Shown in pieces: positions 1 to 8,725 of a stretch of DNA of 64,000 nucleotides. Source of the stretch: Aquibium microcysteis (GTDB lineage: Bacteria > Pseudomonadota > Alphaproteobacteria > Rhizobiales > Rhizobiaceae). A program made the translations under genes and the position numbers. The notes under the pieces were generated by a model. That model did no database searches. It was not told the DNA's origin and saw nothing but the letters and a program-made list of their open reading frames with translations. Every line of letters begins with the position of its first letter. The first letter of the stretch is position 1. The DNA is taken from assembly GCF_014495845.1 (NCBI RefSeq), contig NZ_CP061080.1, forward strand, positions 4,454,001-4,518,000, written 5' to 3'.

Positions 1-93
1 CTGGCCCGCGCGCTCGGAGACCGACGGCGTCGCGCCGCCGCGGAACTCGGGCATCGTCCTGTTGCCGCCGTCGCTTCCTCTTTTTCCAAACAT
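1..93 (-). CDS. cpaF: CpaF, Flp pilus assembly ATPase (N-terminal fragment)
   Basis: Only the first 31 codons lie in the window; the gene runs off the left edge. The peptide starts MFGKRGSDGG, which resembles rhizobial CpaF N-termini, and the position directly behind cpaE (27 bases after its stop) is the standard place of cpaF in cpa loci. CpaF is the cytoplasmic secretion ATPase that powers Flp pilus assembly. The ATPase domain itself is outside the window, so the call rests on the start sequence and on gene order. Confidence 0.75.
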   Translation of the reverse strand, partial: MFGKRGSDGGNRTMPEFRGGATPSVSERAGQ

Positions 94-120
94 GACCCGG
101 GTACCCGCTTCCAGTTCGAA

Positions 121-1407
121 CTATTTCTTCTTCGCCCTGAGCTTTTCCAGGATACCGGTCAGGCCGGGCTTGGCCCGCTGCTTGATCGCCGTGCGGCCGG
201 TGATGACGTGCGCGATCTCCGAGATCGACTTCACCACCGCATGCTGCGCGTCCATCTCCGCCAGCATGCGCCCGTTGTTGGCGGCGTTCCCGAAGAACTG
301 CGGCTCGAACGGGATGATCGCGAGCGGCGTAAGGCCGAGCGGTTCGGTGAAGTCGTTGGGCGAGATTTCCGGGCGCTTCGGCACGCCGGCCTGGTTGATG
401 ATCAGATGCGGCAGCTTGTCGTTCGGGCGAAGCTTGCGCAGCGTGTCGACCAGATTCTTGGTGTTGCGCAGGTTGGCGAGCTCGGGCGTGGCCGTGATGA
501 TCACCTCGTCGGCCTCGACCAGCGTGTTGCGGGTCCAGCCGTTCCAGACGTGGGGGACGTCGAGCACGAGCAGCGGCGCGCTGCGCTGCGCCGTGTCGAT
601 GATCTGCGCGAAGGCATCCGGATCGAAGTCGTAGACGCGGTCGAGGGTCGACGGCGCCGCCAGGAGCGACAGGTGTTCGGCGCACTGCGCCAGCAGTCGG
701 TCGAGATAGACCTCGTCGATCCGCTCGGGCGAGAACACGGCCTCGGCGATGCCCTGTGCCGGATCCTGGTCGAAATTCATGTTGGCGGTGCCGAAAGGCA
801 GATCGAGGTCGGCCACCACCACCTCGGAACTGAAGGTGCTCGACATCGTCCAGGCGACATTGTGGGCGATCGTCGAGGAACCGACGCCGCCCTTGGCGCC
901 GACGAAGGCGATCGTCCTGCCGAGCGGCTCGGATTCCGGATTGACGAAGATCTGCGAGATGTTGCCGATGATGTCGGCGAGCGAGACAGGTGCGACGACG
1001 TATTCCGAGATGCCGAACCGCAGAAGCTCGCGATACAGCCAGACGTCGTTGTAGTGTCCAACGATCACCACCTTCGTCGAGGGGTCGCAGACCTCGGCCA
1101 GCCGCTCGAGCGACTGCAGGAGTTCCTTCGGCTCCGCTCGCGATTCCAGGATGATCAGGTTCGGCGTCGGCGACGTCGCATAGTAGGCGAGCGCGCCGTC
1201 GAGCCCGCCCATGGCGACGCGAACGTGCGCCTTCGACATGCGACGGTCTTCCGCGGCGCGCTCGATCGGCTTGGCGACGCTTTCCGTCTCGCAGAAGGCA
1301 TGGATCGAGATCCGGGGAATCGGGCGCAGAGCGTTCAGCTGCGCGATTTCCTCGGCGGTGGCTCCGCTGCCGCCGATCGGCTCCGAGTTGTAGGCTAGAT
1401 TGCTCAT
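121..1407 (-). CDS. cpaE: CpaE/TadZ-like pilus assembly localization ATPase
   Basis: 428 residues. An N-terminal receiver-like domain (about residues 30-155) is followed by a MinD/ParA-type ATPase domain with a deviant Walker A motif GAKGGVGSST at residues 170-179. This two-part layout is that of CpaE/TadZ, which places the Tad secretion machine in the cell and is cytoplasmic or membrane associated. The C-terminus is lysine rich (KLRAKKK). The gene lies between cpaD and cpaF on the same strand, 24 bases behind cpaD, so it is part of the cpa operon. Confidence 0.93.
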   Translation of the reverse strand: MSNLAYNSEPIGGSGATAEEIAQLNALRPIPRISIHAFCETESVAKPIERAAEDRRMSKAHVRVAMGGLDGALAYYATSPTPNLIILESRAEPKELLQSLERLAEVCDPSTKVVIVGHYNDVWLYRELLRFGISEYVVAPVSLADIIGNISQIFVNPESEPLGRTIAFVGAKGGVGSSTIAHNVAWTMSSTFSSEVVVADLDLPFGTANMNFDQDPAQGIAEAVFSPERIDEVYLDRLLAQCAEHLSLLAAPSTLDRVYDFDPDAFAQIIDTAQRSAPLLVLDVPHVWNGWTRNTLVEADEVIITATPELANLRNTKNLVDTLRKLRPNDKLPHLIINQAGVPKRPEISPNDFTEPLGLTPLAIIPFEPQFFGNAANNGRMLAEMDAQHAVVKSISEIAHVITGRTAIKQRAKPGLTGILEKLRAKKK

Positions 1408-1431
1408 CTCGTGCGGTCCCGTCTCGTCGGA

Positions 1432-2151
1432 TCAGTAGTTGACTTCGGAGGTCTGCCGGAAGCTCCCGGAGACGTTGCGGGCCTTGTAGTCGTCGAGCGC
1501 GTCGCCCCTGTTCTCGGCGTCGATGTCGCCGGGCGCACGAGGGCCGAGCAGATCGGCCGGATTGGCCATCTGGGCTGCGAGGTTGTTCTGGTAGGCACAG
1601 CCGAAATTGGCGTAGTGCTTGTTGTCGACGGTATTCGCGATGTCGGCGGGCCAGCGTCCGCACGGACCTGTGCTGGCCTTCATCCGCCTGTAGGATACGC
1701 GGATCGGCGGGCTCGCTTCCGGCGCACCGGCCTCGTAGGGCATGGAGACGACGCGTCCTGCGGGGATGCCGCGGCCGTGCAGATAGTGGGAAATGTCCGT
1801 TGCAACCAGTCCGGCGGCAACGGCGTTCGCGCTGCCCGACGGATAGAGGATCGTGATCGGCGCGCCCGCTCTCTCGTCGTAGTCCGCCAGGTATCCGTTG
1901 AGCGCGGTGCGCTGGATCCGCGACATGGCGTTGTCGCCGACCCCCACCGGCAGGTCGATTTTCTCTTCCTGCTCCGCGATGACGATGGGGTGATTGGTTC
2001 GGTAGTCGTCCGGCACGGAGCCGACCGTGATGGAGTCGCGCCGGGCGCAGCCGGTCAACACGGCTGCTGCCGCGGCAGCGAGGAGGAACGCGCGGACGGC
2101 GGTGCCGCACCGAGCAGAACCGGCATTGTCACGGTACAGGGCGCTGCGCAT
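1432..2151 (-). CDS. cpaD: CpaD pilus assembly lipoprotein
   Basis: 239 residues. A hydrophobic alanine-rich signal segment (about 20-33) ends in the lipobox LTGC, giving lipidation at Cys35, so the product should be an outer-membrane lipoprotein. The body matches the CpaD family (Caulobacter-type Flp pilus biogenesis), which supports the CpaC secretin. It begins 18 bases after the cpaC stop and precedes cpaE. A purine-rich ribosome site (GGGGGACGG) precedes the ATG. Confidence 0.9.
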   Translation of the reverse strand: MRSALYRDNAGSARCGTAVRAFLLAAAAAAVLTGCARRDSITVGSVPDDYRTNHPIVIAEQEEKIDLPVGVGDNAMSRIQRTALNGYLADYDERAGAPITILYPSGSANAVAAGLVATDISHYLHGRGIPAGRVVSMPYEAGAPEASPPIRVSYRRMKASTGPCGRWPADIANTVDNKHYANFGCAYQNNLAAQMANPADLLGPRAPGDIDAENRGDALDDYKARNVSGSFRQTSEVNY

Positions 2152-2169
2152 GGGTTCCGTCCCCCGGAA

Positions 2170-3735
2170 TCACTTGTAGATGAAGCCGACGACGCCGTGA
2201 TAACGGCCGTTCGGCTTGTCGGTTTGCATGGTGCCGTAGACGCGGTTGACGCGGCCGAGGAAGATTCCCGCACCGTCGCTGGGCGCGTTGAAATTGTCGT
2301 CCGGACGCGCCAGCTGCTGGCGGGCCACCGGCCGCGCGAGGTAGGGCGTGACGATGATCACGAGTTCGGACTCGTTGCGCACGAAATCGCGGCTGCGGAA
2401 CAGCGTGCCCAGCACCGGAAGCTTCGCCAGGCCGGGAATGCCCGAGGACGCCTGGCGGATGTCGTCACGCACGAGGCCGGCGATCATCATCGAGCCCCCG
2501 GAGGGCAGCTCGACGGTGGTATCGGCCAGACGCTTGCGGATCGAGAGCATGTTGGTGCCGTTGGTCGTTCCGCCCGAACTCAGCGCGACGGATCCTTCGG
2601 TCGTCGGCTCCGAGACGGACGTTCGGATCTTCAGGCTGATGCGGCCGGGCGAAAGGACGGTCGGCTGGAATTCGAGCCCGATGCCGTATTCGATCTTCTC
2701 CGTCTCGTAGGTGATCGCACCGGTGCTCTTGTCGGTGGACTGGCCGGTGACGAGGTTGAATTCGCCACCGACCTTGAACGTAGCCTTCTCGCCGGAAATC
2801 GCCGTCAGCGTCGGTTCGGCGAGCGTCTTCATGACACCGGCCTGTTCCATGGCGTTGAGGTAGGACCTGAGGGTCGTGGAGCCGAGTGCGGCTCCGACGC
2901 CGAGCTGGGCGCCCGACATCTGCTTGCCGAGCCCGGAGATCCCGTCCGTGAGCGTGTTCCACGAGATCCCGTTGGAGGTGCCCGACGTGATCATGTTGAC
3001 GCCGAGCTGCTTCATCACGATGCGGCTGACCTCGGCCACGGTGACCTTGAGCGTCACCTGATCCTCGCCGATGATCTTCAGCAGGTTGATGATGGCGCTG
3101 GTCTGGCGCTCGGAATCGGGGTTGTTGATGTCGACGCCGCCGCCATCGGTGGGCGCGGCAGCGGTCTGCGAGTACTGTCCCGTGGTCGCCTCGCCGCCGG
3201 TGACGAAGGCCCTGGCCAGCTGCACCGCGCGGGCGGCGTCGAGCGGCGTCTCGACGGTTCCCGACAGAACGACGTTGTCGTTGAGAAGCTCGACCTTGAT
3301 GTCGGAGTTGGGGACGAAACGTTCGAGATACTCCTCCAGGCCTGCCACGTCGCGTTCGATGGCGAGATCCAGATTGGCGATCTGCTCGCCATTGGCGCCG
3401 AAGACGAAGATGTTGGTCTCGCCGACCTGTTTGCCGAAGAGATAGATCCGACGCGCGGTGCGGGTCACCGCATCGGCGACCGACGGGTTGGCGACGAGGA
3501 TGTCGTAGGCGTCCTGCGGCAGGTCGATGACCAGCGACTTGTTGAGGCCGAGCTTCACCCGCTGAGCACCGGCCGTGGAGCGGACGCTCGCGTCGCGGGC
3601 TTCCGCCGGGACGGTTGCGGCGGCGGCAAGGAGGACGCCTGCCGACACGGTCGCCGCCAGGGCGCATGCTGCGAGGCGAGGCAGGGCGCGGCCCCTGGCG
3701 CCGACACGGTGCGTGTTCCCTTCAGGCGACGTCAT
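2170..3735 (-). CDS. cpaC: CpaC/RcpA, outer-membrane secretin of the Flp pilus
   Basis: 521 residues from the ATG at 3735, which overlaps the cpaB stop by four bases (ATGA). The same frame stays open upstream into cpaB, but a start there would lack a signal peptide. From 3735 the protein has a signal peptide ending near residue 46, a pilus/secretin N-domain (about 55-125, with the pattern VANPSVADA), a BON-like segment and a C-terminal type II/III secretin domain (about 280-470, including VELPSGGSMMIAGL). It forms the outer-membrane channel for the pilus. Confidence 0.94.
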   Translation of the reverse strand: MTSPEGNTHRVGARGRALPRLAACALAATVSAGVLLAAAATVPAEARDASVRSTAGAQRVKLGLNKSLVIDLPQDAYDILVANPSVADAVTRTARRIYLFGKQVGETNIFVFGANGEQIANLDLAIERDVAGLEEYLERFVPNSDIKVELLNDNVVLSGTVETPLDAARAVQLARAFVTGGEATTGQYSQTAAAPTDGGGVDINNPDSERQTSAIINLLKIIGEDQVTLKVTVAEVSRIVMKQLGVNMITSGTSNGISWNTLTDGISGLGKQMSGAQLGVGAALGSTTLRSYLNAMEQAGVMKTLAEPTLTAISGEKATFKVGGEFNLVTGQSTDKSTGAITYETEKIEYGIGLEFQPTVLSPGRISLKIRTSVSEPTTEGSVALSSGGTTNGTNMLSIRKRLADTTVELPSGGSMMIAGLVRDDIRQASSGIPGLAKLPVLGTLFRSRDFVRNESELVIIVTPYLARPVARQQLARPDDNFNAPSDGAGIFLGRVNRVYGTMQTDKPNGRYHGVVGFIYK

Positions 3736-4541
3736 TTGCGCGCTCCAACTTCGGTGACTTCTCCCGAGCGGATGAGACGCACCGTGCCGCGCCGGCCGTT
3801 TCCGGACACGAGGTAGTCGGCATCCTCCGCCGGCGGTTCCTGTGAATCGGTGATCGACCGGAGCGCGAGCGTGAGACGATCTGCCATCTGCTGCGCCACG
3901 GTGATGATCTCGGACTGCTGCGGCGTCAGCTCGAGGGTGGCGGTCTCGCCCACCTTCACGCGCTTGCCCTCCTCGTTTTCCTGGATCATCTGGTCGATGG
4001 CGAGCACGCGGATGTTCTTCAGGATCGTCTCGGTCACGAAACCCTGCGACGATCCGTTCTCCGAGCGCCGCGTCATGATCACGTCGACATAGTCGTTGGG
4101 CAGGATGAAGCCGCCCGCCGAGGTGTCCGCCGAGATCTGCGTCGCGACGGCCCGCTTGCCGGACGGCAGAATCGACGACATGAAGCTCTTCCCGTGGCCG
4201 ATCAGCTTGGACCTGCGGACGGGCTCGCCCTTGTACATGGAGACGCGCGGGACCGATCCCTTCAGGAGCTCCATCGCGTCGGCCTCGTCGTTGCGGAGGA
4301 TATATCCCTCCGTCACCGCCGCCTCCGGCCACGACTGCCACTTCATCTGCGTTTCGAGCGGCTGGCCGGCCGGTACGTCCTCCGACAGGATCAGGACTTC
4401 GGTCAGGGGGATCGAGGGCTTGACGGGTGCTGCCGCGACGATCTCGGCCGGCGGCGTGGTGGCCATGTTCTTGGCGATGTACCCGGCGCCGCCTGCGGCG
4501 ACAGCCGCGACGCCCAGTACGATCAAGCGTGATGTGTTCAT
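3732..4541 (-). CDS. cpaB: CpaB/RcpC, Flp pilus assembly protein
   Basis: 269 residues from the ATG at 4541. A start 63 bases further up is open, but the 4541 ATG has an AGAGG ribosome site and puts the membrane anchor (LIVLGVAAVAAGGAGYIA) at the N-terminus, as in the family. A SAF-type domain (about 45-110) and a CpaB/RcpC C-terminal domain follow. CpaB is an inner-membrane/periplasmic protein working with the secretin. It is the first gene of a tightly packed cpaB-cpaC-cpaD-cpaE-cpaF series. Confidence 0.92.
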   Translation of the reverse strand: MNTSRLIVLGVAAVAAGGAGYIAKNMATTPPAEIVAAAPVKPSIPLTEVLILSEDVPAGQPLETQMKWQSWPEAAVTEGYILRNDEADAMELLKGSVPRVSMYKGEPVRRSKLIGHGKSFMSSILPSGKRAVATQISADTSAGGFILPNDYVDVIMTRRSENGSSQGFVTETILKNIRVLAIDQMIQENEEGKRVKVGETATLELTPQQSEIITVAQQMADRLTLALRSITDSQEPPAEDADYLVSGNGRRGTVRLIRSGEVTEVGARK

Positions 4542-4635
4542 CGACCCGCACCTCTGCCCGGCGAATGTGCTCACCGGGCCCGACAATGCGGCGCCAATCG
4601 TCAAATTACGGTTAATGAATAGCTTACGGTCGTGC

Positions 4636-4650
4636 TTAATTTAGGGTTGA
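4636..4650. promoter_or_regulatory. Possible CtrA-like box upstream of cpaB
   Basis: The AT-rich gap between cpaA and cpaB holds TTAA-N7-TTGA, close to the alphaproteobacterial CtrA consensus TTAA-N7-TTAA. CtrA controls pilus genes in Caulobacter. One near-match is weak evidence and this is only a candidate. Confidence 0.25.
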
Positions 4651-4685
4651 AACGCGCCTCTGGAAACCGTCGCGGCGGCCTGAGG

Positions 4686-5207
4686 CTAGCCGGCGATCAT
4701 CCGGGCGACCGCCCATGCCGCGAGCGGCGATTCGGGGAAGGCCACGAAACCTCCCATGGCGAGCGCGATGCCATAGGGAATGCCGACGGAGGAGTCGGCG
4801 ATGTTGCGCAGCAGGATGTGCTTGCCGGCATAGACGCTGAGGGGCGAGTTGCGAAACGTCAGGATGGCGAGGGTGAGCGTCCCGCCGAAGGCGGCCGAGG
4901 CGAGGATGTAGATCGCCAGCGGCATCCCGAAGCCCATCCACAGGGCCGTGGCCGCCAGCAGCTTGGCGTCGCCGCCGCCCATGGCGCCGATGGCGAAGAG
5001 CGAGAAGGAGAAGGCCAGGACCACCGCCATTGCAGCGAAATGGAGGCCGTAGGTCTGCCAGTCCATCCCCGTCAGGGGGGCGAGGATCGCGAAGGTAGCG
5101 ACGAGGATGATCGAAACCCGGTTGGCGATCGTCATCGACAGAAGATCGGAAACTGCCGCGAAGGCGAGGCAGAACGGAAAGACCACGAAAATGGCTGCCT
5201 CGATCAT
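4686..5207 (-). CDS. cpaA: CpaA/TadV, A24-type prepilin peptidase
   Basis: 173 residues and almost wholly hydrophobic, with about five to six membrane segments. Both aspartates expected of A24 peptidases are visible: Asp21 in AAVSDLLSM and the GGGD motif near residue 79 (MGGGDAKLL). The enzyme cleaves the leader of Flp pilins and of TadE-type pseudopilins in the inner membrane. A GGGGAG ribosome site precedes the ATG. It lies between the pilin gene and cpaB; the pilin terminator separates it from the pilin gene. Confidence 0.93.
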   Translation of the reverse strand: MIEAAIFVVFPFCLAFAAVSDLLSMTIANRVSIILVATFAILAPLTGMDWQTYGLHFAAMAVVLAFSFSLFAIGAMGGGDAKLLAATALWMGFGMPLAIYILASAAFGGTLTLAILTFRNSPLSVYAGKHILLRNIADSSVGIPYGIALAMGGFVAFPESPLAAWAVARMIAG

Positions 5208-5291
5208 GTTCCAACTCCCCTCTCGAGCACCATTGTTTTCCCCCCGGCCCCCATGTCGTCCGCCCGTCGCGGTGGTCCGGGGCAGGTCACG

Positions 5292-5324
5292 AAAAAGGGC
5301 CGCTCCTTCCGGGAGCGGCCCTTC
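5292..5324 (-). terminator. Rho-independent terminator after the pilin gene
   Basis: A perfect 10-bp stem (GGGCCGCTCC / GGAGCGGCCC, 5-base loop) is followed on the minus strand by TTTTTC. It lies 30 bases behind the pilin stop and before cpaA. It probably keeps abundant pilin mRNA separate from the assembly genes. Confidence 0.85.
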
Positions 5325-5354
5325 TTCACAGAACCGCGCTAGGCGGGCTTGCGA

Positions 5355-5573
5355 TCAGTCGCCGGCGCCATCGCCAGCGCCAGCGCCAGCACCCGCGCCG
5401 CCGCCGGCGCCGCTGACCGTCGTGGCGATCGAGCTGAACTTCGAGTCGAGGCTGGTGCCGAGAGCGGTGGCACCGGTCATGATGGCGACGGCGATGAGGG
5501 CGGCGATGAGGCCGTACTCGATGGCGGTCGCGCCGGATTCGTTCTTCAGGAAGCGTGCAAAAAGCTTGGACAT
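5355..5573 (-). CDS. pilA: Flp/Fap-type major pilin
   Basis: 72 residues. A short basic leader ends at Gly14, followed by ATAIEYGLIAAL, the class IVb Flp cleavage and assembly motif with Glu at position +5 of the mature pilin. One hydrophobic helix (about 15-38) follows. The last 18 residues are an unusual Gly/Ala/Asp tail. The start has a good AGGAG site. The product should be cut by CpaA and polymerised into the adhesive Flp pilus. Confidence 0.93.
   Translation of the reverse strand: MSKLFARFLKNESGATAIEYGLIAALIAVAIMTGATALGTSLDSKFSSIATTVSGAGGGAGAGAGAGDGAGD
5358..5411 (-). repeat. Short in-gene repeat encoding the pilin Gly-Ala tail
   Basis: GCTGGC-type hexamers are repeated in tandem at the 3' end of the pilin gene and encode GAGAGAGA followed by GDGAGD. 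The low-complexity tract could change length by slippage. Confidence 0.6.
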
Positions 5574-5890
5574 TCGAGAGCTCCTACTCCACGTGTTTAC
5601 AGCGAACCGTCAACGTTCTTGCCGTGTTGATCGGATGTCCCAACACTAGAAGGGAGGCATTTCGATCGGCTTAAGAAACAGAATTACCGGTTTCCTAATG
5701 TCGCCGATGGTGCTGCATGGTTAACGTGCGGCGAACGGGATGCAGTGGCGGGACGCCGTGGATTTATTCTTTAGCGGCCGTCTGTCGCGTCGGACGAGCC
5801 GCTGCGGCGGCCCGGCTGGAGAGCCCCCTTAACCTCGCATTCACCAGTTCGCTTCATGATCGCTAAACATCCACTCGTCGGAGCCCTTCC
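5574..5890. other. Intergenic region between the divergent pilin gene and the secretin-N protein gene
   Basis: 317 bases without a gene. It must hold the pilin promoter and the start signals of the gene at 5891. It contains AT-richer stretches such as TTAAGAAACAGAATTACC and GGTTAACGTG, but no site matched a full TTAA-N7-TTAA CtrA box and no clear sigma70 pair was found. Confidence 0.5.
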
Positions 5891-6322
5891 ATGGCGCGGA
5901 CATTCTTGCCTTTGCCCGGTGCAGCGGCCGCCTGCATGGCGGTTGCGGTTCTTGCCGGGGCACCGGCCCGGGCCGAGGGCGGCATTCCGATCCTGATGAA
6001 CGAGGCCAAGATCGTGAAGCTGGCACGCCCCGCCGACACGATCGTCGTCGGCAATCCCGACATCGCGGATGCCTCGGTTCAGGACGCGACCACCATCATC
6101 CTCACCGGCAAGGGCTTCGGCGTGACCAACCTCGTCGTGATGGACGAGACCGGCGCGCCGATCGTGGACGAACAGATCTTCGTGAGCAGGCAGGACGCCA
6201 GGTCGGTGCGCATCTATCGCCGCTCCGAGGTGCAGACGCTGTCCTGCACGCCCTACTGCGAGGGTGCCTACAAGAGCGAGGCCGAAAGGACCTCCGAGGC
6301 CGAGATGAACGTCAGCCGCTGA
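5891..6322 (+). CDS. Pilus assembly protein, stand-alone secretin N-terminal domain
   Basis: 143 residues. A signal peptide ends near ARA-EG (about residue 28). The mature part resembles the N-domain of CpaC in this window: compare VVGNPDIADASV here with VANPSVADAV in CpaC, each followed by a G-x-TN segment. This is the T2SS/T3SS pilus N-domain seen in small periplasmic proteins of tad loci. Two cysteines near the C-terminus (SCTPYC) could form a disulfide. Probably periplasmic and tied to pilus assembly; its exact role is not known to me. Confidence 0.8.
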   Translation: MARTFLPLPGAAAACMAVAVLAGAPARAEGGIPILMNEAKIVKLARPADTIVVGNPDIADASVQDATTIILTGKGFGVTNLVVMDETGAPIVDEQIFVSRQDARSVRIYRRSEVQTLSCTPYCEGAYKSEAERTSEAEMNVSR

Positions 6323-6478
6323 GCGGCTGGCCGGCATGACGGACGTGGACGATCCGCGGCCGCCGCGGTGAAGGAATCCTTGACGGGGCCGGTGCAAGTC
6401 GATCTTTCCGAGGAACGGGAAGTCAACCGCCCTCCGCTAATGTGACGACCGACTGCACAGGGACAGCAGGATCGGGTC

Positions 6479-7057
6479 ATGAACAGGTGGATTTCGTTTC
6501 GCAGGACAAGGTCCGGCTCGGCAGGCTGCCAGCGGCGCCTCGTTCGTTTTGCCCGCGACGAGAACGGGGCCCTGGCGATCGAGTTCGTCGCGCTCGCGCT
6601 GCCGTTCTCGATGCTGGTGTTCGCGATCCTCGAGAGCAGCGTCTCGTTTGCCGGTCAGCAGGTGCTCGTCAATGCGGCCGACAACATCGCCAGGCAGTTC
6701 CGCACCGGCCAGCTGAAGCCTGCCGACGTCGATGAAGCCAAGCTGAAGACCCTCATCTGTGCTGAACTCAAGATCATCGTGGCCTCCGGCTGTCCCGGCC
6801 TGGAGGTCGACCTGCGCCAGTTCGACACGTTCGAGGAGGCGGCCCAGCTCCGGATCAAGTACACGGACGGCGGCGACATCGACACGAGCGATTTCACGGT
6901 GGATCCCGGGCCGTCTCTCAGCAAGAACACGCTGCGCATCTTCTACCGCTGGCCGGTGATGACGGACGTGATGCGCAAGTCGATGTCGAACATCGGCGAC
7001 GGCTATACGCTGCAGTTCGCCACGGTCACCTGGCAGAACGAGCCGTTCGATGACTGA
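6479..7057 (+). CDS. TadE-like pilus assembly pseudopilin
   Basis: 192 residues. After a basic N-terminus comes GALAIEFVALALPFSMLVFAILE (about residues 36-58), the TadE signature: a Gly followed by a hydrophobic helix with Glu at +5. The periplasmic remainder is the usual TadE-like domain. It probably forms a minor pseudopilin processed by CpaA. The stop overlaps the next start by eight bases, so the two are translationally coupled. Confidence 0.85.
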   Translation: MNRWISFRRTRSGSAGCQRRLVRFARDENGALAIEFVALALPFSMLVFAILESSVSFAGQQVLVNAADNIARQFRTGQLKPADVDEAKLKTLICAELKIIVASGCPGLEVDLRQFDTFEEAAQLRIKYTDGGDIDTSDFTVDPGPSLSKNTLRIFYRWPVMTDVMRKSMSNIGDGYTLQFATVTWQNEPFDD

Positions 7058-7727
7058 GAGCAGATCCGCGACGAGCAGGAACGCCGGTATGGCCCGGGAG
7101 GACGCGCAGCCCGCACGGCCGAAGGGGATCCTGTGCCGAATCCGCGCACAGCTTGCCAGGCTCGGCCGGGACCGCGGCGGGGTCGCCGCGATCGAGTTCG
7201 CCTTCGTCGCCCCGGTCCTCCTGGTCACCTATTTCATGACGATGGAGGTCTCGCAGGGCCTGGAAATCAGCAAGAAGACGGGGCGTATCGCGATCATCGT
7301 CGGTGACCTCGTCACCCAGCAGCAATCGCTCAACAAGTCGGATCTGGATGCGATCATGCGGATCGGAGAGGCCGTGATCCAGCCCTACAACCGCAGCAAG
7401 CCTTCGGTCTACGTCACCGCCATCGAAATCAGCAACGAGGATACGCCGAAGGCCAAGGTCGCCTGGTCGCGGAAGCTCGTGGACGGCACGGCGAGCGCCT
7501 ATCTCACGGTGGGTTCGGCCGTCAATTCCGTGCCCGAAAAGCTGATGATACCGGGTTCCTTCCTCATCCGCGCGGAAGCTTCGCTCGAATACACGCCGGT
7601 CGTGGTCTGGAGCGCCGGCGACGTCAAGGACCTCGGCCTGGTCTCGTCCTTCGACAAGCTCGACATGAGCGACCGCTACTTCCTGCGGCCGCGCATGAGC
7701 CAGAAGGTGACCTGCAACGACTGCTGA
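7050..7727 (+). CDS. Second TadE-like pilus assembly protein
   Basis: 225 residues. An unusually long basic N-terminal region (about 45 residues) precedes GVAAIEFAFVAPVLLVTYFMTMEV, a TadE/TadF-type membrane helix with Glu at +5. The C-terminus has a Cys pair (CNDC). It overlaps the previous tadE-like gene and is likely its partner pseudopilin. A typical tadG (with a vWA domain) is not present in the window. Confidence 0.83.
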   Translation: MTESRSATSRNAGMAREDAQPARPKGILCRIRAQLARLGRDRGGVAAIEFAFVAPVLLVTYFMTMEVSQGLEISKKTGRIAIIVGDLVTQQQSLNKSDLDAIMRIGEAVIQPYNRSKPSVYVTAIEISNEDTPKAKVAWSRKLVDGTASAYLTVGSAVNSVPEKLMIPGSFLIRAEASLEYTPVVVWSAGDVKDLGLVSSFDKLDMSDRYFLRPRMSQKVTCNDC

Positions 7728-7734
7728 GCCCGAG

Positions 7735-8601
7735 TCAGCGGGGCTCAGGCTCCGCGAGGGCGTCGACCATCGCCGCCGCGACGGCGTAGTCGGCATCGGA
7801 GACGCGGACGAAACCGCCCTGGCGCAGAGGCTCGAGATGCTGGAGCACGTCCGGCTGCGCATCGTGTAGGCCGGTCAGGAAACGGACGAGCGCCGCTCTC
7901 GTCGCGGCCGGCATGTCGGCACGGACGGCATGGGGACCGTAGCGGAGCGGCTCGGACTGCCACTCCACCAGAAGGTCCTCCCGGGAGAGCCCGGCCGCCA
8001 CGAGCCGGGAGAGAGTACCTCCGTCCGGCGCGGCGCCGGGCTGGAACGGGACCCAGCCGATCATGCCGCCGGCCTTGCCGGACACCAACATGTCCTCTGC
8101 GTCCGAAGCGCTTGCGGCCTCGGCGTAAGGGCCGGGCGCTCCCGCCGGCTGGCGGGCGGACGCCAGCCATCCGGTGGCGTCGGGCGGGACGGCCACGACG
8201 GCGCCGGCCTCGTCCCTGCGTCGGATCAGGACGGCGCGGATGCCCGTCGAACCGTCGGCACCGATCGGCGCCGCGATCGCCTCCAGGCAGCCGCAGACGC
8301 GCCGCGCCAGCGCATAGGCGGCGGCCGTATAGACGCCGTAGTCGATGCGGCCCCGCGACTGGGCGTCGATCAGCGCGGCATAGTCGCGGGCCACGAAGAC
8401 CTGCGCCGGCAGCCCCGTCGCGTCCGAGAACGCCTTTTCGATCAGGACGGCGCCGTCGATCATGTTTCCGGCAGGTGTCTGCGCGACCATGCCTATCCTC
8501 AGGACGGACGGGTCCGCGACGGTCTGGGCCGCGCCGGACTGCGCATACAGGAGCACTGCCAGGGCGGCTCCGGAAGCCAGGCCGGCCGTCTTCGTGAACA
8601 T
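7735..8601 (-). CDS. PhnD-like periplasmic substrate-binding protein
   Basis: 288 residues from the ATG at 8601, chosen for its GAGGAG ribosome site and the signal peptide that follows (cut near residue 25); the frame is open further upstream without such signals. The fold is that of phosphate/phosphite/phosphonate ABC binding proteins (PhnD family): RIGMV, then [16 protein letters not shown] and GMIGWVPF. No permease or ATPase lies next to it, so it is an orphan and its ligand is unknown. It is convergent with the TadE pair, only seven bases apart. Confidence 0.7.
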   Translation of the reverse strand: MFTKTAGLASGAALAVLLYAQSGAAQTVADPSVLRIGMVAQTPAGNMIDGAVLIEKAFSDATGLPAQVFVARDYAALIDAQSRGRIDYGVYTAAAYALARRVCGCLEAIAAPIGADGSTGIRAVLIRRRDEAGAVVAVPPDATGWLASARQPAGAPGPYAEAASASDAEDMLVSGKAGGMIGWVPFQPGAAPDGGTLSRLVAAGLSREDLLVEWQSEPLRYGPHAVRADMPAATRAALVRFLTGLHDAQPDVLQHLEPLRQGGFVRVSDADYAVAAAMVDALAEPEPR

Positions 8602-8725
8602 GATCGTCACTCCTCGGATCACCGTCCCATCATGCCGCTGCAATCTTGCGGTTTGGTTTCCGAATTGCCAACGCGGCGCAACCTTCCTATCTCTGCGCAT
8701 TGCCTCTCGCAGTCCGGACCCTCGC

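Noticed and set aside
1411..3816. An 801-codon plus-strand open frame
   Set aside because: It is antisense to cpaD and cpaC, which have clear families, signal peptides and ribosome sites.
5660..5730. CtrA boxes in the pilin promoter
   Set aside because: TTAA-like half sites occur but none has a matching partner at the required spacing.
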